16,416 nucleotides of DNA from CAJMNU01 sp905214855 (GTDB lineage: Bacteria; Bacillota; Clostridia; Lachnospirales; Lachnospiraceae), in assembly GCA_937890595.1 (NCBI GenBank), contig CALADM010000001.1:1-16416 (forward strand), in the 5' to 3' direction. A program made the position numbers and the translations under genes. Under the pieces are notes generated by a model. It saw only the letters and a program-made list of their open reading frames with translations, ran no database searches and had not been told where the DNA came from. Of this stretch, positions 1 through 6,925 are shown piece by piece (positions within the stretch are counted from its first letter, which is position 1; each line of letters begins with the position of its first letter).

Positions 1-19
1 ATTCGCTATGTCCTGCTTT

Positions 20-202
20 TTAGTTTTCTACGTTTACGATTTCTCTCTTGTTGTAGCTTCCACATGCCTTGCATACTCTGTGTGGCATCATCAGCGCTCC
101 ACATTTGCTGCACTTTACTAAGTTCGGAGCACTCATCTTCCAGTTTGCTCTACGGCTGTCTCTTCTTGCTTTGGAAGATTTATTCTTTGGACAAATAGAC
201 AT
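20..202 (-). CDS. rpmF: 50S ribosomal protein L32
   Basis: Small basic protein of 60 residues, the usual L32 length, a component of the large ribosomal subunit. The N-terminal part carries the family signature KSSKARRDSRRAN (about residues 8-20). It is followed by a zinc ribbon with Cys31-x2-Cys34 and Cys44-x2-Cys47, so this is the zinc-binding (C+) form of L32 rather than a cysteine-free paralogue. The ATG at 202 is preceded by AAGGAGG, and that Shine-Dalgarno lies inside the last codons of yceD; the yceD stop is only two bases upstream, so the two are co-transcribed and probably translationally coupled. In many bacteria plsX and fatty-acid genes follow rpmF, but nothing further is visible because the window starts 19 bases past the stop. 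Confidence 0.97.
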   Translation of the reverse strand: MSICPKNKSSKARRDSRRANWKMSAPNLVKCSKCGALMMPHRVCKACGSYNKREIVNVEN

Positions 203-204
203 GG

Positions 205-735
205 TTACACCTCCTTAAACTGTTTCAAAATATCCTGAAATGCTGACATCTGAAGATTTGTCTCTCCTTGGTCACAATCACATTTGCCATCATTTAGGTT
301 TTTGCCGCATCTGCTGCAAAGCCCCTGACAATCCTCCCGACACAATACCGTCATAGGCAGTGCCAAAAGTATCTCATGATGCACCAATTCGTCTGCATCC
401 AGATTATAACCATTAATATAAGGTTGTTCATCCAAGTCTTTTGCCCGCTGTTCTGAAGTTTCGTTCAGATCCACTTCCCTCTCAATAGAAAGTTCACATG
501 GATAGACAACAGGTTCCAGACATCTCGCACAGGGAATCTCTAATACTAACTTTACCTCTGCTTGGATAGAAACTTTTTTCTCTCCCAGATTGGTAATCGT
601 CACAAAAAAAGGTTCTTTTTCCAGTATGGGGTAGGTTTCTTTATCCGCAGATAAGATACTATCAAACCCGATCTCTGTTTGAACCGTTTTTTTCTTGCCC
701 TCACAAGTGAAAACCTCAGATAAATGAATGAGCAT
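205..735 (-). CDS. yceD: YceD/DUF177 family protein, 23S rRNA accumulation
   Basis: 176-residue protein of the YceD (DUF177) family, which sits directly upstream of rpmF in most bacteria. Homologues in E. coli and plant plastids are needed for normal 23S rRNA accumulation; the exact biochemical role is not settled. The sequence shows CARCLEP in the middle and a cysteine-rich C-terminal segment (CREDC, GLCSRCGKNLN, CDC) that is likely a metal-binding knuckle. The ATG at 735 follows an AGGAG site, and a near-consensus promoter lies at 763-791. The gene ends two bases before rpmF. Confidence in the family is high because of both sequence and position. Confidence 0.92.
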   Translation of the reverse strand: MLIHLSEVFTCEGKKKTVQTEIGFDSILSADKETYPILEKEPFFVTITNLGEKKVSIQAEVKLVLEIPCARCLEPVVYPCELSIEREVDLNETSEQRAKDLDEQPYINGYNLDADELVHHEILLALPMTVLCREDCQGLCSRCGKNLNDGKCDCDQGETNLQMSAFQDILKQFKEV

Positions 736-762
736 ATTGGTCTCCTAATACGCACTTATGCT

Positions 763-791
763 ATTATACATAGATGCTTTTTATTTGTCAA
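763..791 (-). promoter_or_regulatory. Sigma-A-type promoter of yceD-rpmF
   Basis: On the minus strand, TTGACA (786-791) is followed after exactly 17 bases by TATAAT (763-768), a perfect match to the housekeeping consensus. Transcription would start near 757, leaving a leader of about 20 bases with the AGGAG site before the yceD ATG at 735. Such a strong promoter suits a ribosomal-protein operon. This is a sequence-only prediction. Confidence 0.85.
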
Positions 792-802
792 TCCTAATTT
801 TT

Positions 803-886
803 GAATTCTTCGTTTTCTTAGACAATGAGGACTGCTGTAACTTTCAAAAAATTTCTTAGAATTCTTCGTTTTATCTGCTACAGCAG
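803..886. repeat. 14-base direct repeat and inverted repeat between ackA and yceD
   Basis: GAATTCTTCGTTTT occurs at 803-816 and again, identical, at 859-872, with start points 56 bases apart. Between and around them, CTGCTGTA (832-839) is complemented by TACAGCAG (879-886), so the arms flank the second repeat copy. On the minus strand, CTGC-TGTA-GCAG can also form a competing small hairpin. The block lies just upstream of the yceD promoter and downstream of ackA. There is no T-tract on the minus strand, so it is not a canonical terminator. Function unknown; no convincing small gene is visible in 736-960. Confidence 0.5.
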
Positions 887-960
887 CCCTCTCAACAATC
901 CGCATACAATCTTTCTATTTCTCTTCATGTATGCAAAATCATATTTTCAATCGCCTGATT

Positions 961-2154
961 TTATACCAGAGCCAGTGTCTCTCTTGCGATAGCAAGCTCT
1001 TCATTGGTTGGGATCAGCATAACCTTTACCTTAGAATCTGCAGTTGAGATCACCTGATTCTTACCTCTGCAATTATTTGCTTCATCATCGATCTCTACTC
1101 CCAGATATCCTAAATACTCACAGATTGCTTTTCTGGTAGCAATATCATTCTCACCTACACCTGCTGTGAAAGCGATAGCATCTACACCATTCATAGCTGC
1201 TGCATATGCACCAATGTACTTTGCTACACGATAACGGAATGCATCCAATGCTACTTCTGCCAGATGATTTCCTTCTTTTGCCGCCTGAGCGATATCACGG
1301 AAGTCACTGGAAACACCACCACTCATGCCAAGAACACCAGACTTCTTATTCAGGATATTCAGCATCTCATTGATGTCATATCCCTCTTTGTTCATAATAA
1401 ACTGTAATACAGCCGGATCTACGTCACCACTTCTAGTTCCCATGATCAGTCCCTCCAAAGGAGTCAGACCCATGCTGGTGTCTACACATTTGCCGCCGAT
1501 AGATGCAGAAACACTGGAACCATTGCCCAGATGGCAAACGATCACTTTTGCATTTTCTGGATCTAAGCCACCAAACTTAATGGCTTCACCAGATACAAAC
1601 ATATGGCTTGTACCATGGAAACCATATCTTCTGATACTGTATTTTTCAAAATATTCATGTGGGATCGCATACATATATGCTTTCTCTGGCATAGCCATAC
1701 CGAATGCAGTATCAAACACTGCTACATTTGGCTTTCCTGGCATAACTTTCTCACAAGCCTCAATACCCATCAGGTTTGCCGGGTTGTGCAGAGGTCCTAA
1801 ATCAAAGCATTCACGGATCACTCTCTTTACATCCTCGTTTACTACGATGGAATCGCTGTAGATCGTACCTGCATGCAGAACACGATGTCCGATGGCAGAA
1901 ATCTCATCTGTGCTTGCGATCACACCATGTACTGGATCTACTAAAGCATCCATAACCAGCTGGATTGCTACAGAATGATCTGGCATTGGGCTTTCTACTA
2001 CATATTCCTCTTTTCCTTCCGGCTTATGAGTCAGCTTAGATCCTTCAATACCAATTCTCTCACAGAGTCCCTTTGCGATAACGCTTTCATTCTCCATGTT
2101 GATTAACTGATACTTCAAGGAAGAGCTTCCGCAGTTGATAACTAAAATTTTCAT
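961..2154 (-). CDS. ackA: Acetate kinase
   Basis: Full-length 397-residue acetate kinase that interconverts acetyl phosphate plus ADP with acetate plus ATP, in the cytosol. Family landmarks are all present in order: the N-terminal phosphate loop NCGSSSLKYQL (7-17), GHRVLHAG around the substrate arginine, GPLHNPANL, FDTAFG with the catalytic aspartate, RRYGFHGTSH with the catalytic histidine, HLGNGSSVSA, and the C-terminal GVGEN. The ATG at 2154 has AAGGAG upstream with a slightly long gap. It is the second gene of a two-gene unit; pduL lies 58 bases upstream and would supply its acetyl-phosphate substrate. It ends 170 bases before the yceD promoter. No defect is seen. Confidence 0.98.
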   Translation of the reverse strand: MKILVINCGSSSLKYQLINMENESVIAKGLCERIGIEGSKLTHKPEGKEEYVVESPMPDHSVAIQLVMDALVDPVHGVIASTDEISAIGHRVLHAGTIYSDSIVVNEDVKRVIRECFDLGPLHNPANLMGIEACEKVMPGKPNVAVFDTAFGMAMPEKAYMYAIPHEYFEKYSIRRYGFHGTSHMFVSGEAIKFGGLDPENAKVIVCHLGNGSSVSASIGGKCVDTSMGLTPLEGLIMGTRSGDVDPAVLQFIMNKEGYDINEMLNILNKKSGVLGMSGGVSSDFRDIAQAAKEGNHLAEVALDAFRYRVAKYIGAYAAAMNGVDAIAFTAGVGENDIATRKAICEYLGYLGVEIDDEANNCRGKNQVISTADSKVKVMLIPTNEELAIARETLALV

Positions 2155-2212
2155 GGGGATTTATCTCCTTATCTTTTTCTTTTTTATACACTTGGTCAAT
2201 CTTAAAAGATCC

Positions 2213-2782
2213 TTAACGAACGATCTCTCCATATACTTCTCTGCCACATCCAGCTGCATTGGATTCGTCTGTATCAATATGCATAGCCAGAGCATAAGAT
2301 GGGCTTACACGCACTACAACATCACCAAATACCAGACTTCTTCCATCTGTATCAATCTTAACAGAAACAATATCTTTGTCTTTTACGCCTAATTTTTCTG
2401 CATCTTCTGGAGTTGCATGAATATGACGTTTTGCAGCAATCACACCTTCTGTGATCTCAATCTCACCACATGGTCCTACGATCTTACATGCACCGGATCC
2501 TGCGATATCACCAGACTCACGTACAGGAGCAGCTACACCGATGGAACGGGCATCTGTCAGGGACAGTTCTACCTGTGTTGCTGTTCTGACTGGTCCTAAA
2601 ATGGAAACACCTTTCAGTTCTTTCTTAGAACCAACAATGGTTACTCTTTCTTCACATGCATACTGACCTGGCTGAGAAAGATCTTTCTTCTTAGTCAGTT
2701 CATATCCCTTACCAAATAAGATTTCCAAATGTTCCTGTGTTACATGTACATGACGTGCGGATGTCTCTACCATAAATTTCAT
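2213..2782 (-). CDS. pduL: PduL-type phosphate acyltransferase (phosphotransacetylase role)
   Basis: 189-residue protein of the PduL family, which transfers acyl groups between CoA and phosphate and is unrelated in sequence to the classical Pta. Both metal-binding histidine clusters of the family are present: SARHVHV (H11, H13) and AKRHIHAT (H120, H122), plus Glu72 and His168 in MHID. The protein starts almost directly at the first PduL domain and lacks the N-terminal extension that targets microcompartment forms, and no shell genes are nearby. It is therefore inferred to be a soluble enzyme making acetyl phosphate from acetyl-CoA for the adjacent AckA. ATG at 2782 follows AAGGAG; Met4 is an alternative start. 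It could accept propionyl-CoA as well. Confidence 0.93.
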   Translation of the reverse strand: MKFMVETSARHVHVTQEHLEILFGKGYELTKKKDLSQPGQYACEERVTIVGSKKELKGVSILGPVRTATQVELSLTDARSIGVAAPVRESGDIAGSGACKIVGPCGEIEITEGVIAAKRHIHATPEDAEKLGVKDKDIVSVKIDTDGRSLVFGDVVVRVSPSYALAMHIDTDESNAAGCGREVYGEIVR

Positions 2783-2820
2783 AGCTGTATTCTCCTTTTT
2801 CCCATTTCTTATTTAATCTA

Positions 2821-2835
2821 TCACATCATTTGTGA
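2821..2835. other. Short inverted repeat in the pduL leader
   Basis: TCACA-TCATT-TGTGA is a 15-base inverted repeat with five-base arms. It lies just downstream of the predicted pduL -10 box, around the start of the transcript, so it could be an operator or a small RNA hairpin. The arms are short and the site may be chance. Confidence 0.3.
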
Positions 2836-2845
2836 CCCTATCTCT

Positions 2846-2874
2846 ATTTTATGTGTTTTGTCTTTTTTTTTCAA
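2846..2874 (-). promoter_or_regulatory. Predicted promoter of pduL-ackA
   Basis: On the minus strand TTGAAA (2869-2874) and TAAAAT (2846-2851) are separated by 17 bases, close to the housekeeping consensus. The start would fall near 2839, giving a leader of roughly 55-60 bases before the pduL ATG at 2782. No other good -35/-10 pair is seen in the 213-base divergent region with tmcAL. Confidence 0.6.
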
Positions 2875-2995
2875 GTCTCATCCTTCAAGAATTTACCATA
2901 AATTTGCACTTTTTGCAAAACAATGTCCTTTTTTTCAGAAATATGTTAGACTATATAAGATTTTATATATATTAAACAAGAAAGGATGACTTCTC

Positions 2996-4357
2996 ATGCC
3001 CTCTTTTACTTCTACTCCCCACCACTCCTCCATTCATGCAGTTGGTATCATTGCGGAATATAATCCCTTCCATCTGGGACATGCCTATCAGCTCCAAGAA
3101 GCAAAGTCACGTTCTCATGCAACCCATGTCATTGTTGTCATGAGTGGTGATTTTGTTCAAAGAGGTGCTCCTGCACTCTTAGATAAATACACTCGCACCC
3201 AAATGGCACTTTCCTGTGGTGCTGACTTGGTGCTGGAAATCCCCAATGCTTTTGCAGTCAGCAGTGCGGAAGACTTCGCCTCCTGTGGTGTATCTTTACT
3301 CGACAAACTGGGAGTTGTCTCCTCCCTTTGTTTTGGAAGTGAAGAGGGAGAGATCGAACCTTTCATAAAAATCGCATCCCTTTTGTCAGAAGAATCTTCG
3401 GAGTACTCTTCTGCCCTGCAGTCTGCCCTGAAATCCGGTCTGTCTTTCCCAGCAGCAAGGAAAGAAGCTCTCTCTACTATTTTAAATCATTCTCAGGATA
3501 AAGACTCTCTTCTTTCCCTGTTGCACACTCCCAATAATATTCTGGCAATTGAATATTGCAAAGCGATCCAAAAAAGGAAAAGTCCTATCCAGCCGCTCAC
3601 CATCCGAAGAGAAGGCATGGGATATCACGAATCCTCCCCCCTCGCTGCATCAAACTCCGTTTTTCCGTCTGCCACTTCCATACGCAATCTTCTTCTCTCC
3701 ATGCAGACTGCCAAAATGGAGCAAACTACGCCTTCCCCTATATCTTCCCCACTCCATGATTCCTTACAACATGCTGTTCCCCCAGAGGTTCTCCCCCTTC
3801 TTTTAGAGGGCTTTCCTATTTTTACAGATGATATGACACTCCCTTTAAACTATGCTCTTCTTTCTTTACAGCAGCAGGGGATCGCCTATTCTGTGTTTTC
3901 AGATGTCTCTAAAGAGCTCAGTGAAAGACTAAAACACTGTCTTTTCAACCCTGTCTCTTTTGAAGAAAGAATCGCTCAGTTAAAAACCCGTCAGTATACC
4001 TATACCAGAATCAGCCGTGCTCTGATCCATATTCTTCTGGGGATACAGGAAGCAGATGTGATATCTTGGAAAAGTTCCTCTGTTGATTATGCCCCATATG
4101 CCAGAGTTTTAGGTTTTCGCAAAGATGCCGCCTTGTTGCTGCGTGCCATCAAAAAAACCTCATCTATCCCTCTTTTGACACAACCCAAAAATGCAGAACA
4201 GTTTCTCTCTCCTGAAGCTGTTTCTTTATTGCGTCAGGATATATTTGCCTCTCATCTTTATCAATCTGTACTGTCATCTAAATACCATATTCCGGCAAAA
4301 AATGAATTTCAGTCAGGTCATTCTTTACTTGGCTATTCTGTAAAAGGATCGTCTTGA
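2996..4357 (+). CDS. tmcAL: tRNA(Met) cytidine acetate ligase (TmcAL/YlbM family)
   Basis: 453-residue protein of the TmcAL family (B. subtilis YlbM, somewhat shorter). The enzyme activates acetate with ATP to acetyl-AMP and acetylates the wobble cytidine (ac4C34) of elongator tRNA-Met. The N-terminal nucleotidyltransferase-like domain carries GIIAEYNPFHLGH with the HxGH element at residues 26-29, then MSGDFVQRGAPALLDKYTR and ADLVLEIP, all typical of the family. About 13 residues precede the usual start of the domain. The ATG at 2996 has AAAGGA upstream and no internal alternative looks better. The gene diverges from pduL-ackA across 213 bases, a fitting neighbour because acetate is its substrate. 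It ends convergent with the GNAT gene. Confidence 0.93.
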   Translation: MPSFTSTPHHSSIHAVGIIAEYNPFHLGHAYQLQEAKSRSHATHVIVVMSGDFVQRGAPALLDKYTRTQMALSCGADLVLEIPNAFAVSSAEDFASCGVSLLDKLGVVSSLCFGSEEGEIEPFIKIASLLSEESSEYSSALQSALKSGLSFPAARKEALSTILNHSQDKDSLLSLLHTPNNILAIEYCKAIQKRKSPIQPLTIRREGMGYHESSPLAASNSVFPSATSIRNLLLSMQTAKMEQTTPSPISSPLHDSLQHAVPPEVLPLLLEGFPIFTDDMTLPLNYALLSLQQQGIAYSVFSDVSKELSERLKHCLFNPVSFEERIAQLKTRQYTYTRISRALIHILLGIQEADVISWKSSSVDYAPYARVLGFRKDAALLLRAIKKTSSIPLLTQPKNAEQFLSPEAVSLLRQDIFASHLYQSVLSSKYHIPAKNEFQSGHSLLGYSVKGSS

Positions 4358-4389
4358 CATATCTTGGTGTCATCCTAAATTCGGACAAA

Positions 4390-4421
4390 CGAAAAGGAAT
4401 CTAAAAAAAGATCCCTTTTCG
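4390..4421. terminator. Hairpin between convergent tmcAL and GNAT genes, candidate bidirectional terminator
   Basis: CGAAAAGG-A-ATC (4390-4401) pairs with GAT-C-CCTTTTCG (4410-4421): eleven base pairs with one mismatch around an A-rich eight-base loop. Placement between two converging stops fits a shared terminator. The T-run after the stem is weak on both strands (TTTG on minus, TACTGTT on plus), so strength is uncertain. Confidence 0.5.
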
Positions 4422-4426
4422 TACTG

Positions 4427-4477
4427 TTCCTGATAGTTATTCTTTCTGAATAGTTATTCTTCCTGATAGCTATTTTT
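4427..4477. repeat. Three imperfect tandem repeats of 16-17 bases
   Basis: The units begin TTCCTGATAGTTATTCT (4427), TTCTGAATAGTTATTCT (4444) and TTCCTGATAGCTATTTT (4460). They sit between the hairpin at 4390-4421 and the end of the GNAT gene, in the 3' region of both convergent transcripts. They look like a small local tandem duplication; no function is evident. Confidence 0.6.
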
Positions 4478-4490
4478 ATTCTCCAGATTT

Positions 4491-4985
4491 TTACTCTTTT
4501 TCATCCCATTTTTGAAATGCGATCCTTGGACTTCCATCTTCCATAAAAACGATTCCGCAACGGGAAAATCCATTTTTTTCGAGCATATTCTGCATAGGGA
4601 TATTCTTCTCATGAGTATCCACACGCAGGTTATGACACTGGCTCAATCCCCACTGCATACAAAAAGAAGCTGCTCCTTTTACAGTTCCCAGAGATACGAT
4701 CCTGTGGATCACTCCATAGGGTCTGTCATTTGGCCATGCACCATCTACAATTTTCGCATAATTAGGATCTTCTCCCTCCATATACATAAAAACAGCTGCT
4801 GGCTCTTTATTCTCTTCACAGATATAAAGGCGACCATCTCGGCAATCATTTTCCACCAGTTCTCTCTGTGGGTATCCCCCGATCCACTGCATCTGATTGC
4901 CGTGTTCTCTCATAAACTGTCTTCCTGTCTCATACATGTTCATGATATCATCTATTTCTTCCATAGTTGCTCTGCGAATTTTCAT
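4491..4985 (-). CDS. GNAT family N-acetyltransferase
   Basis: 164-residue protein with the layout of a GNAT acetyltransferase: an N-terminal MKIRRATMEEIDDIMNMY strand-helix, a central acceptor region (LYICEENKEPAAVFMY), a cofactor region HRIVSLGTVKGAASFC where the acetyl-CoA loop is expected, and a C-terminal NIPMQNMLEKNGFSRCG typical of the last helix and strand. The substrate cannot be told. A longer frame extends upstream to 5051, but the ATG at 4985 is preferred: it has AGGAG at 4993-4997 with seven-base spacing, begins exactly where GNAT homology begins, and overlaps the methyltransferase stop as ATGA. That overlap implies translational coupling to the methyltransferase. It is the last gene of the long minus operon. 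Confidence 0.85.
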   Translation of the reverse strand: MKIRRATMEEIDDIMNMYETGRQFMREHGNQMQWIGGYPQRELVENDCRDGRLYICEENKEPAAVFMYMEGEDPNYAKIVDGAWPNDRPYGVIHRIVSLGTVKGAASFCMQWGLSQCHNLRVDTHEKNIPMQNMLEKNGFSRCGIVFMEDGSPRIAFQKWDEKE

Positions 4986-6211
4986 ATCATTTCTCCTGAT
5001 GTTTCTTTTGTTTTTGTCTCCTGCTGTTCTTCTAACGGAAGAAGATGACATATCATAGGTTTCAGGGCAAAAGAATTCAAAATCTGCTGTATCTGTTTTT
5101 GATTGCTTTTTCTGTTTCCCTGACGAACCGCACGGATCAATAGATTTTTTGGCGTATGTTCCATATCTATAAATTCTAGGATCTGCGTCCTATAGCCATA
5201 ATGCTCCAATACCTGCGCACGGATTCCATCCGTCATTAAAGCAGAAATCCTTTCTTTAAGCAATCCATACCCTAAAATAGGTTCTAATTCCTCATTCTGG
5301 ATCTGACGATTGATCTCATGCTGACAACACGGAACAGAAAGAATGACTCTTGCTCCCCATTTTACTGCTTTTGCAAGCGCATAGTCTGTCGCTGTATCAC
5401 AGGCATGAAGTGTAACTACCATATCGACCTGATCCACGCCTTCATATTCTGCAATATCACCGCATAAAAACTTCAATTTTTCAAAACCAAATTTTTCACT
5501 TAATTCATTGCAGAATTCTATCACTTCTTTTTTCAGATCCAATCCAATAATACGGATATCAAAACCTTTTTGCTCCTTCAGATAATAATACATAGCAAAA
5601 GTGAGATAAGATTTTCCACATCCAAAATCTAGTATTGTAATCTCCCTTTCTCTTGGAAGTTTAGGGATAATATCTTCAATAAACTCTAAAAAACGATTGA
5701 TCTGACGAAATTTATCATATTTAGGAGATGCCACCTTTCCATCTGCGGTCATCACTCCCAACCCCACTAAAAACGGAATTGGCTTTCCCTCCTCCAACAC
5801 ATAGCGTTTTTTACGGTTGTGAGCAAGGATTTTGGGCTGCTGGGAAATCTGTGTCTTCTCATTTCTCACCTTTTGTTTTGTTTTCACTGTCACCTTTCCC
5901 TTTTTACTGACAAGCACCAATACACTTCCCTTCTCTGAGGACAATTCTGCCTGTTTGAGAGAATGTTTTAATAGATCTGTCAGATAGGATATGGTCTCTT
6001 GTTTTGACATATTTTTATGGAATGCCTGCTTTCCTACCTGTTCCTCTGCCTGAAATTTAAGCATTCCCTGCAGACTCACTGGTCGGATACGGCAACGGCT
6101 TATGGCACTCTCATTTTTGGAAACCGGAGAGCTTACCACTGCCCCATGCAGCTGTTCATCCAAAATCCACGCAAGAGCATCTTCCAATTCTTTTCTTTCA
6201 TTTTGTTCCAT
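4982..6211 (-). CDS. Class I SAM-dependent methyltransferase (Methyltransf_32-like)
   Basis: 409-residue protein with a long N-terminal region (about 1-150, basic near 104-137, no motif recognised) and a Rossmann methyltransferase domain. SAM motif I is ILDFGCGKSYLTF (193-205), with the acidic end of strand 2 at GLD (223-225). The segment LHACDTATD (268-276) and the SVPCCQHE segment (292-299) are hallmarks of the Methyltransf_32 group, which includes eukaryotic GSTCD and METTL25-like proteins. Substrates of the bacterial members are not established; an RNA or protein target is only a guess. The ATG at 6211 follows AAAGGA. It lies 23 bases after the histidine phosphatase gene and overlaps the GNAT start by four bases. 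Confidence 0.85.
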   Translation of the reverse strand: MEQNERKELEDALAWILDEQLHGAVVSSPVSKNESAISRCRIRPVSLQGMLKFQAEEQVGKQAFHKNMSKQETISYLTDLLKHSLKQAELSSEKGSVLVLVSKKGKVTVKTKQKVRNEKTQISQQPKILAHNRKKRYVLEEGKPIPFLVGLGVMTADGKVASPKYDKFRQINRFLEFIEDIIPKLPREREITILDFGCGKSYLTFAMYYYLKEQKGFDIRIIGLDLKKEVIEFCNELSEKFGFEKLKFLCGDIAEYEGVDQVDMVVTLHACDTATDYALAKAVKWGARVILSVPCCQHEINRQIQNEELEPILGYGLLKERISALMTDGIRAQVLEHYGYRTQILEFIDMEHTPKNLLIRAVRQGNRKSNQKQIQQILNSFALKPMICHLLPLEEQQETKTKETSGEMI

Positions 6212-6234
6212 TTTATTTTATCCTTTGCCGTCTT

Positions 6235-6873
6235 TTAATTTTCTGCATCCACCCATGCTGCTCTTAAAAGTGCTGGCTCTTTCTCTAAATGAGCATAATC
6301 ATTGAAGCGTTCCAAAGAATATCCTTTCGATGCTTCCCATGAAATCTGTGTAATACTACAGTTTTCCAGGGAATTTCCAAGCATTCTCCACTTTGCCAGA
6401 TCCATCCCAAGCATCCATGTAACAAATGTGCGGATCACGCCGCCATGAACCACCATCGCTACATTTTTACAACCACTTGCAGTCACTTCCTCCATAACTG
6501 GAAGAACTCTCTTTACTACATCAAAAGCACACTCTCCGCCCGGATATGGCATATCCCACTCCATTTTATTAAACTCTACTTTAAAATCATGGAATTTTTC
6601 AGCGATCACTTCGTCGCTCAATCCTTCCATCTCGCCAAAAGAAATCTCTCTCAGCCTTGCATCAATCCTGTGTTCTGCGTTCCAATATAAATTTGCAGTC
6701 TGTGCAGTCTGTACTGCTCTGTCATAATCGCTGGAATACACCAGATCAATGTTAGAAGGAACTAGGCGCTCTCCTAAAAGAGCAGCCTGACGATATCCTT
6801 CCTCTGACAGGTCTACATTGACATTACAGAGTTTGCTGCACTGCCGTCCGTGACGAATCAGATATATATTCAT
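6235..6873 (-). CDS. Histidine phosphatase family protein
   Basis: 212-residue member of the histidine phosphatase (phosphoglycerate-mutase-like) superfamily. The phosphoacceptor motif IRHG is at residues 6-9 with His8. The supporting residues are visible in SSDYDRAVQTA (arginine after strand 2), REISFGEMEGL (acid/base glutamate) and MVVHGGVIRTF (second catalytic histidine). The N-terminus resembles GpmB/CobC-type phosphatases, but length and sequence do not assign a substrate; a small phosphorylated metabolite is likely. The ATG at 6873 has AGGAG with eight-base spacing. Co-directional with UPF0210 upstream (52-base gap) and the methyltransferase downstream (23-base gap). Confidence 0.9.
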   Translation of the reverse strand: MNIYLIRHGRQCSKLCNVNVDLSEEGYRQAALLGERLVPSNIDLVYSSDYDRAVQTAQTANLYWNAEHRIDARLREISFGEMEGLSDEVIAEKFHDFKVEFNKMEWDMPYPGGECAFDVVKRVLPVMEEVTASGCKNVAMVVHGGVIRTFVTWMLGMDLAKWRMLGNSLENCSITQISWEASKGYSLERFNDYAHLEKEPALLRAAWVDAEN

Positions 6874-6925
6874 ATTCTTTACTCCTGTCTTCTGTTTTCT
6901 CTCCAGCCGATTTTTATAGTCTTCC

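Noticed and set aside
1325..1861. Plus-strand open frame of about 178 codons inside ackA
   Set aside because: It lies wholly antisense to a complete, highly conserved acetate kinase, has no family resemblance, and no credible ribosome binding site.
2213..2782. Microcompartment-associated PduL
   Set aside because: No targeting extension precedes the catalytic domain, and no shell or aldehyde dehydrogenase genes are nearby.
4427..4477. Tandem repeats as a CRISPR array
   Set aside because: The units are directly adjacent, only 16-17 bases, imperfect, and have no spacers; no cas genes are in the window.
4512..5048. Plus-strand open frame opposite the GNAT gene
   Set aside because: Its composition is typical of an antisense shadow, while the minus-strand gene has recognisable domains and a good start.
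4986..5051. Longer start for the GNAT gene at 5051
   Set aside because: It would add 22 low-homology residues and overlap the methyltransferase by about 70 bases; the ATG at 4985 has a good ribosome binding site and the ATGA junction.
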